From the NCBI GenBank assembly GCA_900314345.1, contig OMUX01000218.1, forward strand, positions 1 to 7,128: a stretch of 7,128 nt of DNA. The letters are read 5' to 3'. Source of the stretch: an uncultured Erysipelotrichaceae bacterium (lineage in GTDB: Bacteria; Bacillota_I; Bacilli_A; Erysipelotrichales; Erysipelotrichaceae). Positions 1-5,818 of this stretch are shown here, piece by piece. The position numbers and the translations under genes are program-made. The stretch's first letter is position 1, and every line of letters starts with the position of its first letter. The notes under the pieces were generated by a model that did no database searches, was not told where the DNA came from, and worked only from the letters and a program-made list of their open reading frames with translations.

Positions 1-54
1 GCAACTGGCTCTGAACCAGTCATTTCGGGAGTTCGAATCTCTCTATCCCAGCCA
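1..54 (+). tRNA. tRNA-Gln (anticodon CUG), 5' part cut off by window edge
   Basis: The anticodon arm is visible as ACTGG (4-8) paired with CCAGT (16-20) around the loop CTCTGAA (9-15), which puts anticodon CTG at 11-13, decoding the glutamine codon CAG. The T arm is GGGAG (27-31), loop TTCGAAT (32-38) and CTCTC (39-43). The 3' acceptor strand TATCCCA (44-50), discriminator G51 and an encoded CCA (52-54) follow. The variable region between the two arms is six bases. The D arm and 5' acceptor strand lie outside the window. The acceptor strand predicts a 5' end TGGGATA, as in other bacterial glutamine tRNAs. Only the missing 5' half limits certainty. Confidence 0.93.
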
Positions 55-62
55 TTGAACGC

Positions 63-100
63 AAAAGCCGAACTTGTGGAGATACAGGTCCGGCTTTTTT
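63..100 (+). terminator. Intrinsic terminator of the tRNA transcript
   Basis: AAAAGCCG (63-70) pairs with CGGCTTTT (91-98). After one A/C mismatch the stem continues with six further pairs (72-77 with 84-89, one of them T/G), leaving a six-base loop at 78-83. The stem runs into six T residues (95-100). It begins nine bases after the tRNA CCA end, as expected for the terminator of a tRNA gene or tRNA cluster, and separates that transcript from the operon starting at 141. Confidence 0.8.
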
Positions 101-107
101 GTATAAT
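79..107 (+). promoter_or_regulatory. Candidate sigma-A promoter for the first operon
   Basis: TATAAT at 102-107 is a perfect -10 hexamer, directly after the terminator T run. At a 17-base spacing the -35 position (79-84) reads GAGATA, only 3 of 6 matches, and lies inside the terminator stem-loop. The predicted start is near 114, giving a leader of about 27 nt before the ATG at 141. It is the only plausible promoter between the tRNA and the first gene, but the weak -35 keeps confidence modest. Confidence 0.4.
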
Positions 108-140
108 ACTAGATGATTCAGAAAAAGGAGGAAAACTCTG

Positions 141-662
141 ATGAGAAAGATACTGATTGCAGTAGATCTGCAGAAAGACTTCATAGATGGTTCCCTTGGC
201 ACAAAGGAAGCCGTCGCCATTATTCCGGCATGTGTGGAGAAGATGAAGAACTGGGACAGGGAGAATGTATATGCCACAAGGGATACCCATCCGGAGAACT
301 ATCTTGAGACATTTGAAGGAAGACATCTTCCGGTAAAGCATTGCATCGGAGGCACGGAAGGCTGGCAGCTGAACAAGGATATTGCGCCTTTTGTTGCCCC
401 TGACCATATCATTGACAAGCCAGGGTTCGGCTCCCTGAAGCTTGCGGATCTGATGAAGAACATCAACCAGATTGATCCTGTCGAGATTGAACTGATCGGT
501 CTGTGCACGGATATCTGTGTGGTAAGCAATGCACTTCTGCTGAAGGCATACCTGCCGGACACCGTGATCAGGGTGGACAGCTCCTGCTGTGCTGGTGTGA
601 CGCCCGAGCTGCATGAAGCAGCCCTTGCGACCATGCGCAGCTGCCAGATCGAAGTGTACTGA
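141..662 (+). CDS. Isochorismatase-family cysteine hydrolase, probably nicotinamidase
   Basis: A 173-residue protein of the isochorismatase/nicotinamidase fold, probably a cytosolic enzyme hydrolysing nicotinamide to nicotinate for NAD salvage. The family triad is recognisable: Asp9 in AVDLQKDFI, Lys93 in IDKPGFGS and nucleophile Cys126 in GLCTDICV. A nicotinamidase-type metal site is suggested by Asp48 and His50 (RDTHPE), Glu59 and His67 (VKHCIGGTEGW), which favours nicotinamidase over metal-free isochorismatases. The length is at the short end for the family but all motifs are present. The start is fixed by AAGGAGG at 125-131, nine bases before the ATG. It heads an operon and its stop lies 3 nt before the next start. 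The exact substrate (nicotinamide, pyrazinamide or another amide) cannot be read from sequence, so I give no symbol, though pncA would fit. Confidence 0.88.
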   Translation: MRKILIAVDLQKDFIDGSLGTKEAVAIIPACVEKMKNWDRENVYATRDTHPENYLETFEGRHLPVKHCIGGTEGWQLNKDIAPFVAPDHIIDKPGFGSLKLADLMKNINQIDPVEIELIGLCTDICVVSNALLLKAYLPDTVIRVDSSCCAGVTPELHEAALATMRSCQIEVY

Positions 663-665
663 TCC

Positions 666-1382
666 ATGGGTACGGTCATCAATTGCCTGGGTATTATTGC
701 CGGCGGCATCCTGGGCATGCTCTGCGGGAGTCATTTCAGCAAGGGCATGCAGGATACACTTATGAAGGCAGATGGTGCTGCGGTGCTTTTCATCGGTATT
801 GCCGGTGCATTGAGCAGGATGTTTGTCATCCAGGATGGAATGATCAGCACACAGGGCTCCATGATGATGATCCTGTCCCTGGCCCTTGGCGCAGTGATCG
901 GAGAGCTGCTTGATCTCAGCGGAAAGCTGGAGAAGTTCGGGACATGGCTGAAGGTGAAAAGCGGCAATGCAAAAGACGCACAGTTTGTGAATGCCTTTGT
1001 GGATGCTTCCCTGACGGTATGCATCGGTGCCATGGCAGTGGTCGGGGCGATTGAGGACGGTGTGAACCATGATGTTTCCATCCTTGCCTCGAAGGCAGTG
1101 CTGGACTTCATCATCATTCTCTGCATGAGTGCCTCCATGGGGAAAGGATGTCTATTCTCCTTTATTCCTGTCGGCATCTTCCAGGGGGTGATCACCTTGC
1201 TTGCCGCAATGCTGGCATCTGGTGTCAGTGATGCGGCAATGAACAATCTTTCCCTGGTGGGGTCGGTGCTGATTTTCTGTGTGGGTGTGAACCTGATCTT
1301 CGGAAGGAAGATCAATGTAGCAAATCTTCTTCCCTCCCTGGTGTTTGCAGTTCTGTTTTCATTCCTGAACTTTACGTTATGA
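666..1382 (+). CDS. DUF554 family integral membrane protein (YqgA/YdfK type)
   Basis: A 238-residue polytopic membrane protein of the DUF554 family, to which E. coli YqgA and B. subtilis YdfK belong; no biochemical function is established for the family. Family marks are the N-terminal MGTVINCLGIIAGG, the central CIGAMAVVGAIEDG (119-132), the following KAVLDFI segment (143-149) and the C-terminal INVANLLPSL (216-225). About six hydrophobic segments are seen, near residues 5-22, 38-56, 65-84, 115-132, 143-158 and 162-185, with more at 197-212 and 219-237. The start has no good Shine-Dalgarno and follows the upstream stop by 3 nt, so translation probably depends on coupling. Its TGA overlaps the next gene's ATG in the tetranucleotide ATGA. 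Confidence 0.9.
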   Translation: MGTVINCLGIIAGGILGMLCGSHFSKGMQDTLMKADGAAVLFIGIAGALSRMFVIQDGMISTQGSMMMILSLALGAVIGELLDLSGKLEKFGTWLKVKSGNAKDAQFVNAFVDASLTVCIGAMAVVGAIEDGVNHDVSILASKAVLDFIIILCMSASMGKGCLFSFIPVGIFQGVITLLAAMLASGVSDAAMNNLSLVGSVLIFCVGVNLIFGRKINVANLLPSLVFAVLFSFLNFTL

Positions 1383-2365
1383 ATACCTGTTTCCTGTTTG
1401 ATGAAACACTGCCGGCATGTGCCCTGGAACTGCTTGATACAGAACCATTGAAGCGCATCGGCCGGATCGATATGAACTGCGGCATGAACTACACCAGTGT
1501 CATTCCGTTTGCAAAGATGGAGCCTTATACCAGGCTTTCCCACAGCATCGGCGTATCCATGATCCTGTGGCATTACACCAGGGATGAAAAACAGATGCTT
1601 GCCGGACTTGTCCATGACATTGCAGCCCCGGCATTCTCGCATGTCATTGACTTCATGCACGGGGATCATACGGCACAGGAATATACCGAAGGCCCGACAT
1701 ACCGGATCATCCATGAATCACCGGAGATGCAGGATGTCCTGAAGCAGCATGGTTTCAGAACGGAAGACATCACCCCGGATGATCAGTATCCTCTGGCTAA
1801 CAGCAATGGCCATGTCATCTGTGCCGACCGTCTGGAATACACGCTAGGCAATGCCATGAACTATGGCTATGCAGACAAGGACAGAATCTGCTGGATCATG
1901 AGCGGTCTCGCTGCTGGTTTCAACGAACATGATGTTCCTGAGTTTGTCTTCCAGCACAGACAACAGGCGGATGCCTTTGCCTGGCTGGCGCTGCAGTGCG
2001 GCAGGACCTATTCCTGTGATGCGGACCGGTATGGCATGGAACGGCTTGCAGTGCTTCTGAAGAAGGCAGTAAAACAGGGAATCCTGTGTGAAGCAGATCT
2101 GATGAAAGATGAACCGCATGTGATACAGAAGCTTCTGGATTCTTCATTGAAAGAGGAATGGCTGTCGTTCCGCAGGATGAAGGATGTGGTGCGCCTGGAT
2201 GTCTATGAAGAAGGGGCGCTGAAGGCGGATGCCAAAAAACGGTACATTGATCCGTATGCCATCGGTCAGGGAAGGGTCAGTGCATGGGATGATTCATTTC
2301 ATCAGGCATTGCATGAATTTGAAGAACAAAGCTATGATGTATGGCTGAAAGGAATATGTTTATGA
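1379..2365 (+). CDS. HD-domain phosphohydrolase, dGTPase/SAMHD1-like
   Basis: A 328-residue cytosolic protein with an HD metal-dependent phosphohydrolase domain in its N-terminal half. The metal-site series is visible as His55 in RLSHSIGVS, the His79-Asp80 pair in LAGLVHDIAAPAFSH and Asp150 in ICADRLEYTLG, with His88 after it in the PAFSH motif. The spacing and the RLSHSIGV / ADRLEY elements resemble the dGTPase/SAMHD1/YwfO group more than the HD-GYP or RelA groups. The C-terminal half (about 170-328) is helical-looking and charged and I do not recognise it. The substrate is unknown; a nucleotide is plausible because the gene overlaps rdgB by 4 nt (ATGA). The ATG at 1379 overlaps the upstream stop and lacks an evident ribosome binding site, so coupled translation is likely. 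Confidence 0.85.
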   Translation: MNTCFLFDETLPACALELLDTEPLKRIGRIDMNCGMNYTSVIPFAKMEPYTRLSHSIGVSMILWHYTRDEKQMLAGLVHDIAAPAFSHVIDFMHGDHTAQEYTEGPTYRIIHESPEMQDVLKQHGFRTEDITPDDQYPLANSNGHVICADRLEYTLGNAMNYGYADKDRICWIMSGLAAGFNEHDVPEFVFQHRQQADAFAWLALQCGRTYSCDADRYGMERLAVLLKKAVKQGILCEADLMKDEPHVIQKLLDSSLKEEWLSFRRMKDVVRLDVYEEGALKADAKKRYIDPYAIGQGRVSAWDDSFHQALHEFEEQSYDVWLKGICL

Positions 2366-2955
2366 AGAAGACAATCGTCATCGCAAGCGGAAATGCAGGC
2401 AAGATCAGGGAGTTCCGGCAGATGCTGGAACCGGAAGGATATGAGGTGAAATGCCTTGCCGATCTGGAAGGCTACACAGAGCCTGAGGAAACCGGCACGA
2501 CATTTGAGGAAAATGCAATCATCAAGGCACAGGCTGTCACGGATCAGTACCACATTGAGGCACTGAGTGATGACAGCGGTCTGTCCATTGATGCATTCAA
2601 CGGGGAACCCGGTGTGCACAGTGCCAGATGGCTTGGCCATGATACCCCGTATGACAAGAAGAATGCCGTAGTGCTGGAGAAGATGAAGGGTGAGAAGAAC
2701 AGGGGATGCCATTATACCTGTGCCATTGCCTGGACCAGCCCGGACCGCAAGCCGGTCGTATTCTCGGATATCGTGGAATGCGAGATTGCCGAAGAACCCA
2801 AAGGTTCCAATGGCTTCGGCTATGATCCGATTGTCTACTATCCGCCGCTTGGAAAGACCATGGCTGAGATGACAAAGGACGAGAAGAATGCCATCAGCCA
2901 CAGAGGAAAGGCACTGCGCAAGCTGGAAGCCTATCTGCATGAACAGAAGGACTGA
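2362..2955 (+). CDS. rdgB: RdgB/HAM1 non-canonical purine NTP pyrophosphatase (XTP/dITP)
   Basis: A 197-residue enzyme that hydrolyses dITP, ITP and XTP to the monophosphate and pyrophosphate, keeping deaminated purines out of DNA and RNA. The full family signature is present: SGNAGKIREF (9-18) for triphosphate binding, FEENAIIKA (48-56), the catalytic SDDSGLSID (69-77, Asp71 the likely general base), PGVHSARW (83-90), GSNGFGYDPI (148-157) and the base-contacting SHRGKAL (179-185). An in-frame ATG at 2341 would add seven residues, but I choose 2362: AAAGGA at 2348-2353 sits eight bases before it, it forms an ATGA overlap with the upstream stop, and MKKTIVIASGN is the usual N-terminus of the family. 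The last 17 nt are shared with the next gene. Confidence 0.96.
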   Translation: MKKTIVIASGNAGKIREFRQMLEPEGYEVKCLADLEGYTEPEETGTTFEENAIIKAQAVTDQYHIEALSDDSGLSIDAFNGEPGVHSARWLGHDTPYDKKNAVVLEKMKGEKNRGCHYTCAIAWTSPDRKPVVFSDIVECEIAEEPKGSNGFGYDPIVYYPPLGKTMAEMTKDEKNAISHRGKALRKLEAYLHEQKD

Positions 2956-3604
2956 CATCCTTTCTGTCCTTGGCTGGTTCCTTCTGCTAAGCGCACTGCT
3001 TGTTTCGTGTATTCTTTCTCTTTGTTTCTACCAGCCGTTTTACAGCTATGAATACAGAAAGAATGAGACAGCAGCTGAAACCGGCATGAATGCACAGGGC
3101 ATGATGGAGTCCACGGAAACAATCCTGGATTATCTTCAGGGACGGCGGGATGATGTCATTGTGGAAGAGAATGTGTATGGCAGTGTACGGGAAGTCTTCA
3201 GTGAGAAGGAACGCCTGCACATGATCGATGTCCGGGATCTCTATCGTAAGTCTCTTTGCGGCATGTACGTGCTGTATGGTCTTGGCATCATATTTCTGAT
3301 GATAGGACTGTACAGGAGTCATGGGCACTATTCCATCAGGAACATGGAATACGGGGCACTGCTGGTGCTTGGCATTGTGCTTGTGGTGCTGGTGCTCTCT
3401 CTCACGGATTTTGATACATTCTGGTATCAGCTTCATACGATCATCTTTCCGGATAACATGTACTGGCTGCTGGATCCCAATGTATCCATCATGATCAACC
3501 TGTTTCCCGGGACGTTCTTCTTTGATCTTGTGATCCGGATCATCCTGCTGTATCTGGTATTCCTTGGCATCATCCATTGGCTTATAAAGGAGAGTGCATG
3601 CTGA
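2939..3604 (+). CDS. DUF1461 / TIGR01906 family membrane protein
   Basis: A 221-residue integral membrane protein of the TIGR01906 (DUF1461) family, function unknown. Hydrophobic segments lie at about 8-30, 108-125, 138-156 and 192-215, with a large loop at 31-107, probably outside the cell. Family features are FSEKERLHMIDVRDLY (87-102) in that loop and the stretch at 157-192 with FWYQLH, IIFPDNMYW and LLDP before a hydrophobic FFFD helix. An upstream in-frame ATG at 2888 would add 17 residues wholly inside rdgB. I prefer 2939 because it gives the typical short basic N-terminus MNRR before the first helix and has GGAAG at 2925-2929. It overlaps rdgB by 17 nt and trmL by 7 nt, so it belongs to the operon. 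Confidence 0.85.
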   Translation: MNRRTDILSVLGWFLLLSALLVSCILSLCFYQPFYSYEYRKNETAAETGMNAQGMMESTETILDYLQGRRDDVIVEENVYGSVREVFSEKERLHMIDVRDLYRKSLCGMYVLYGLGIIFLMIGLYRSHGHYSIRNMEYGALLVLGIVLVVLVLSLTDFDTFWYQLHTIIFPDNMYWLLDPNVSIMINLFPGTFFFDLVIRIILLYLVFLGIIHWLIKESAC

Positions 3605-4122
3605 ACATTGTAATGTATCAGCCCGAAATCCCGCAGAACACGGGCAATGTCATGCGTACATGTGCGGCATTCCATGCCCGCCTGCATCTGATAGAACCGC
3701 TCGGGTTCTACCTGGATGAGGCACATCTGAGACGTGCCGGCATGGACTACCGGGATCAGATCGAGCTGCATGTATGGCATGACTGGCAAAGCTTTGTGAA
3801 GGAGAATCCTGGCACCTATTACTTCACGACACGCTATGGCAAGAAGAGTCCGGATGAATTCGACTACACGAAGGATGATGAGATCTACTACATCTTCGGA
3901 AGGGAAAGCACGGGCATTGACAAGGAAATCCTGAAGGAACATCTGGATCATTGCGTGCGCATTCCCATGGCAGGGGAGGCAAGATGCCTGAATGTATCCA
4001 ATACCGCTGCCATCTGTGCCTATGAAGTCATGAAGCAGAAAAAATATGCAGGCCTTTCCCGCCATGAAGTCATCAAGGGAGAGGATTTCCTTGAGACGTT
4101 TCGCGTGGACAAAGGCCACTGA
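3598..4122 (+). CDS. trmL: TrmL, tRNA (cytidine/uridine-34 2'-O)-methyltransferase
   Basis: A 174-residue SPOUT-class methyltransferase that methylates the 2'-OH of the wobble base in tRNA-Leu isoacceptors using S-adenosylmethionine. The three SPOUT motifs are clear: PEIPQNTGNVMRTC (9-22), YIFGRESTGI (98-107) and VRIPMAGEARCLNVSNTAAI (120-139), the last forming the SAM-binding trefoil knot. Length and the lack of an extra N-terminal RNA-binding domain match TrmL and the older B. subtilis name CspR, not TrmH or RlmB. An in-frame ATG at 3577 lies inside the upstream gene; AAAGGAG at 3586-3592, five bases before 3598, and the family N-terminus MLNIVMYQPEIPQNTGN decide for 3598. Its last codons contain the promoter of the next unit. 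Confidence 0.95.
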   Translation: MLNIVMYQPEIPQNTGNVMRTCAAFHARLHLIEPLGFYLDEAHLRRAGMDYRDQIELHVWHDWQSFVKENPGTYYFTTRYGKKSPDEFDYTKDDEIYYIFGRESTGIDKEILKEHLDHCVRIPMAGEARCLNVSNTAAICAYEVMKQKKYAGLSRHEVIKGEDFLETFRVDKGH

Positions 4123-4134
4123 CTTTCCTATAAT
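4106..4134 (+). promoter_or_regulatory. Strong sigma-A type promoter inside the 3' end of trmL
   Basis: TGGACA (4106-4111, 5 of 6 to TTGACA) and TATAAT (4129-4134, perfect) are separated by exactly 17 bases. The predicted start is near 4141, so the transcript would begin at or just before the GGAAGAAGG that serves as ribosome binding site for the ORF at 4153. The leader would be only about 12 nt. The -35 and part of the spacer lie in the last trmL codons, the -10 just after its stop. This would give the small membrane protein, comK and the YitT-family gene expression independent of the housekeeping operon. It is the best promoter match in the window. Confidence 0.7.
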
Positions 4135-4152
4135 GCAGACGGAAGAAGGCTT

Positions 4153-4353
4153 ATGATTGAATCCCTTGGAGATTTCCTGTCCATTGCGGTTGTTGTCATC
4201 ATTCTGGTATTCCTTGTGTATCAGCTTTACACCGTATCCCTGAAACATCGTGAGGAACGGGAGAAGAAGCGTGAGGCAAGGTATTACCGGTATTATGACG
4301 ATGCAGAGGATGACAGCAGCGATGATATCAGCGGACCGTATTATGGTGAATGA
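4153..4353 (+). CDS. Small single-pass membrane protein, unknown function
   Basis: A 66-residue protein I cannot assign to a family. Residues 8-28 form one strongly hydrophobic helix (IAVVVIILVFLVYQLY core). A basic segment with KHREEREKKREAR (31-43) follows, then aromatic YYRYY (44-48), an acidic run DDAEDDSSDD (49-58) and a PYYGE tail. By the positive-inside rule the C-terminal part should be cytoplasmic, with the N-terminus outside. GGAAGAAGG (4141-4149) supports the ATG at 4153. It is the first gene after the promoter at 4106-4134 and overlaps comK by 11 nt, so the two are probably made together. A link to ComK control is possible from position alone; no motif shows it. Confidence 0.72.
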   Translation: MIESLGDFLSIAVVVIILVFLVYQLYTVSLKHREEREKKREARYYRYYDDAEDDSSDDISGPYYGE

Positions 4354-4771
4354 TGCGTTAATGCTCAAAGGCCATGGCAGTTCCTGTGCCATCCTGTATC
4401 AGGATGGCAGCGAAGAAACACTGAACATCAGCACTGCAGAGTATCTGGAAGAAAAGTGCCTTGCCCATGGCAGCACGATGGAAGGCCGTCAGAAATGCTT
4501 TGCCATCCGCATGCAGGCAAGACAGAAGCTTCCGGTGCTGGTCAGTGAGACAAGCAATGAGATCTGGTTTCCATTGACATCCATGAAGGATCCGGATGTC
4601 ATCTGGCTGAACCACAGCATGATCCTTGAGGCAAAGGCCATGCCGGACAACAACTGCTGCATCCTGTTTGCCTCAGGCATATCAAGAACGATCCGCTGCA
4701 GTGCAAGGACCGTGAAGAAGCAGATGAAGCGGTGCCATGCCTATCTGCAGGGATTCTATGAGAATCATTGA
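4343..4771 (+). CDS. comK: ComK-family competence transcription factor (short form)
   Basis: A 142-residue protein with the ComK (PF06338) pattern. ComK is the DNA-binding activator of late competence genes in Bacillus, binding paired AT boxes. Recognisable blocks against B. subtilis ComK as I remember it are GSTMEGRQ (43-50, Bacillus GSSYAGRK), KLPVLVSETSNEIWFPLTS (62-80, Bacillus KPPIMVDPSNQIFLFPTLS), the IWLNH segment (87-91, Bacillus GWISH) and a C-terminal helix with a conserved Gln (127). B. subtilis ComK has 192 residues; this one stops after the last helix and lacks the tail recognised by the adaptor MecA. The start is uncertain: ATG 4343, GTG 4346 and ATG 4361 are in frame and none has a strong ribosome binding site. 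I choose 4343, overlapping the upstream stop by 11 nt. A longer frame from 4250 would lie mostly in the upstream gene. Confidence 0.82.
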   Translation: MVNDALMLKGHGSSCAILYQDGSEETLNISTAEYLEEKCLAHGSTMEGRQKCFAIRMQARQKLPVLVSETSNEIWFPLTSMKDPDVIWLNHSMILEAKAMPDNNCCILFASGISRTIRCSARTVKKQMKRCHAYLQGFYENH

Positions 4772-4779
4772 AAGGATTT

Positions 4780-5655
4780 ATGAAGGAAAACAATGTAAGG
4801 CTTCACCCGGAAAAGCATGATGTCATCCTGATCATCATGGTCATTCTTTCCGCAGCCATCTATTCATTCGGCATGAATACGTTTGTCAAGTCAGGAAACC
4901 TGTTTCCGGGCGGCTATGCGGGTATTTCAAGACTCATCTCGCAGGTTCTTGCACTGGGCGGCATCAACCTGTCGTTCAGTATTATCTACTTCGTGCTCAA
5001 TGCCCTGACAACCATCTTTGTATGGAAGCGCATCGGCCACAAATTCGTGCTGCTTTCCTTCCTCTGGTTCTCCATGACCTCCTTGTTTACGGGAATCTTC
5101 CCGGAAAAGGTGATCACGAATGATCCGCTTCTCATTGCCGTGTTCGGAGGTCTGATCAACGGCTTTGCCATCGGCATCAGCCTCAGGAACAACGCCAGTT
5201 CCGGCGGCACGGACTTCATTGCCATCTATCTTTCCATGCGCTACAACATGCCGACATGGAACTATGTGCTGGTGGTCAATGGTGCTGTGCTTGCCATTGC
5301 CGGCATCCTGTTTGGCTGGGACAAGGCACTGTATTCCATCATCTTCCAGTTTGTCAGCACACAGGTCGTCAATTCCATGCACCAGAGATACAAAGTGACA
5401 AGGCTGGATGTTGTGACCAATAGTCCGGATGAGGTATGCAATGCAGTGTTCCATACATGCCGTCATGGCATTACCAAGGTACCGTGCGAAGGCGGGTTCA
5501 CGGACAAGCCGCACTGGCTGCTCTTGATCACAATCAACACCTACCAGCTCAAGGAGGTCGTCGACATCATCAAGGCAACCGATCCTCATGCCTTCATCAC
5601 GCTGAACAGTGTGGAGAGGATCATCGGAAACTACTATCAGAAGCCGCTGGAATGA
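4780..5655 (+). CDS. YitT family membrane protein (DUF161 plus DUF2179)
   Basis: A 291-residue protein of the YitT family: an N-terminal membrane domain (about 14-195) and a C-terminal cytosolic DUF2179 domain (about 205-287). Family marks are FPGGYAGISRL (42-52) and GFAIGISLRNNASSGGTDFI (128-147). The DUF2179 domain has HGITKVPCEGGFTDK (229-243), WLLLITINTYQLKEV (246-260) and DPHAFITLNSVERI (268-281). Transport activity has been proposed for the family but no substrate is established. A TTG at 4768 in the same frame would add four residues; I prefer ATG 4780 with AAAGGA at 4771-4776, although the spacing is short. It begins 8 nt after the comK stop, so it is in that unit, and its stop codon lies in the loop of the terminator that ends it. 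Confidence 0.92.
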   Translation: MKENNVRLHPEKHDVILIIMVILSAAIYSFGMNTFVKSGNLFPGGYAGISRLISQVLALGGINLSFSIIYFVLNALTTIFVWKRIGHKFVLLSFLWFSMTSLFTGIFPEKVITNDPLLIAVFGGLINGFAIGISLRNNASSGGTDFIAIYLSMRYNMPTWNYVLVVNGAVLAIAGILFGWDKALYSIIFQFVSTQVVNSMHQRYKVTRLDVVTNSPDEVCNAVFHTCRHGITKVPCEGGFTDKPHWLLLITINTYQLKEVVDIIKATDPHAFITLNSVERIIGNYYQKPLE

Positions 5656-5669
5656 AACAGCGGGTTTTT
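5644..5669 (+). terminator. Intrinsic terminator overlapping the YitT-family stop
   Basis: CCGCTG (5644-5649) and CAGCGG (5658-5663) form a perfect six-pair stem with an eight-base loop (5650-5657) that contains the TGA stop at 5653-5655. One G is followed by five T residues (5665-5669). It should end the comK-YitT transcript and isolate mgtE behind its own promoter. The stem is short and the T run is interrupted after five bases, so some read-through is possible. Confidence 0.65.
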
Positions 5670-5683
5670 GATGAAATCCGTGA

Positions 5684-5713
5684 TTGACGGATGATGCCGA
5701 GCGGGATGAAAAT
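5684..5713 (+). promoter_or_regulatory. Candidate promoter for mgtE
   Basis: TTGACG (5684-5689) is a 5-of-6 -35 box. The best -10 at usable spacing is GAAAAT (5708-5713, 18-base spacer, 4 of 6). The -35 overlaps the 3' half of a small hairpin, ATCCGT / ACGGAT at 5676-5681 and 5687-5692. A start near 5720 would leave a leader of about 117 nt before the mgtE ATG. The weak -10 makes this tentative. Confidence 0.33.
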
Positions 5714-5748
5714 AGGTACGGTAGTTTCAGGTTTCTCTTGGAAGGGAG

Positions 5749-5818
5749 GTGGTTTCATGTCAGACGGGTATAGTCGAAGCGATGCAGTGCCGTTGTGCCG
5801 TTTTCATCATGAAATCAC
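5749..5818 (+). promoter_or_regulatory. Structured mgtE leader with 11-bp long-range stem
   Basis: GTGGTTTCATG (5749-5759) pairs with CATGAAATCAC (5808-5818) over 11 consecutive positions, with one G/U pair. The stem encloses about 48 nt that can form smaller helices, for example ACGG (5764-5767) with either of two CCGT copies (5790-5793 or 5798-5801). The 5' strand covers part of a strong Shine-Dalgarno and the ATG at 5757. The 3' strand ends five bases before the mgtE ribosome binding site AAGGAG (5824-5829). AGGA/TCCT (5825-5828 with 5832-5835) could also fold over that site. This resembles a translational control element. It does not match the M-box magnesium riboswitch consensus as I recall it, nor other riboswitch cores I know. 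Confidence 0.45.

Noticed and set aside
731..1714. 327-codon open frame on the minus strand
   Set aside because: It lies wholly antisense to the DUF554 and HD genes, its translation has no recognisable family pattern, and both + strand genes carry clear motifs. It is a shadow of their codon use.
2341..2361. Upstream ATG for rdgB at 2341
   Set aside because: No ribosome binding site fits it, whereas AAAGGA at 2348-2353 and the family N-terminus both point to 2362.
4111..4126. ComK autoregulatory K-box in the comK promoter
   Set aside because: AAAG and CTTT flank an 8-base gap between the -35 and -10, but this does not match AAAA-N5-TTTT and part of it is constrained by trmL codons.
4250..4342. 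Longer N-terminus for ComK starting at 4250
   Set aside because: This would add 31 residues encoded inside the small membrane protein gene, with no counterpart in ComK proteins and no ribosome binding site.
3433..4392. 319-codon open frame on the minus strand across trmL and the small membrane gene
   Set aside because: It is antisense to trmL, which has all SPOUT motifs, and it runs across several separate + strand genes. No family resemblance.
4927..5589. 220-codon minus-strand frame opposite the YitT-family gene
   Set aside because: Composition is rich in His, Asp and Glu, as expected from the reverse complement of a membrane protein gene; no motifs.
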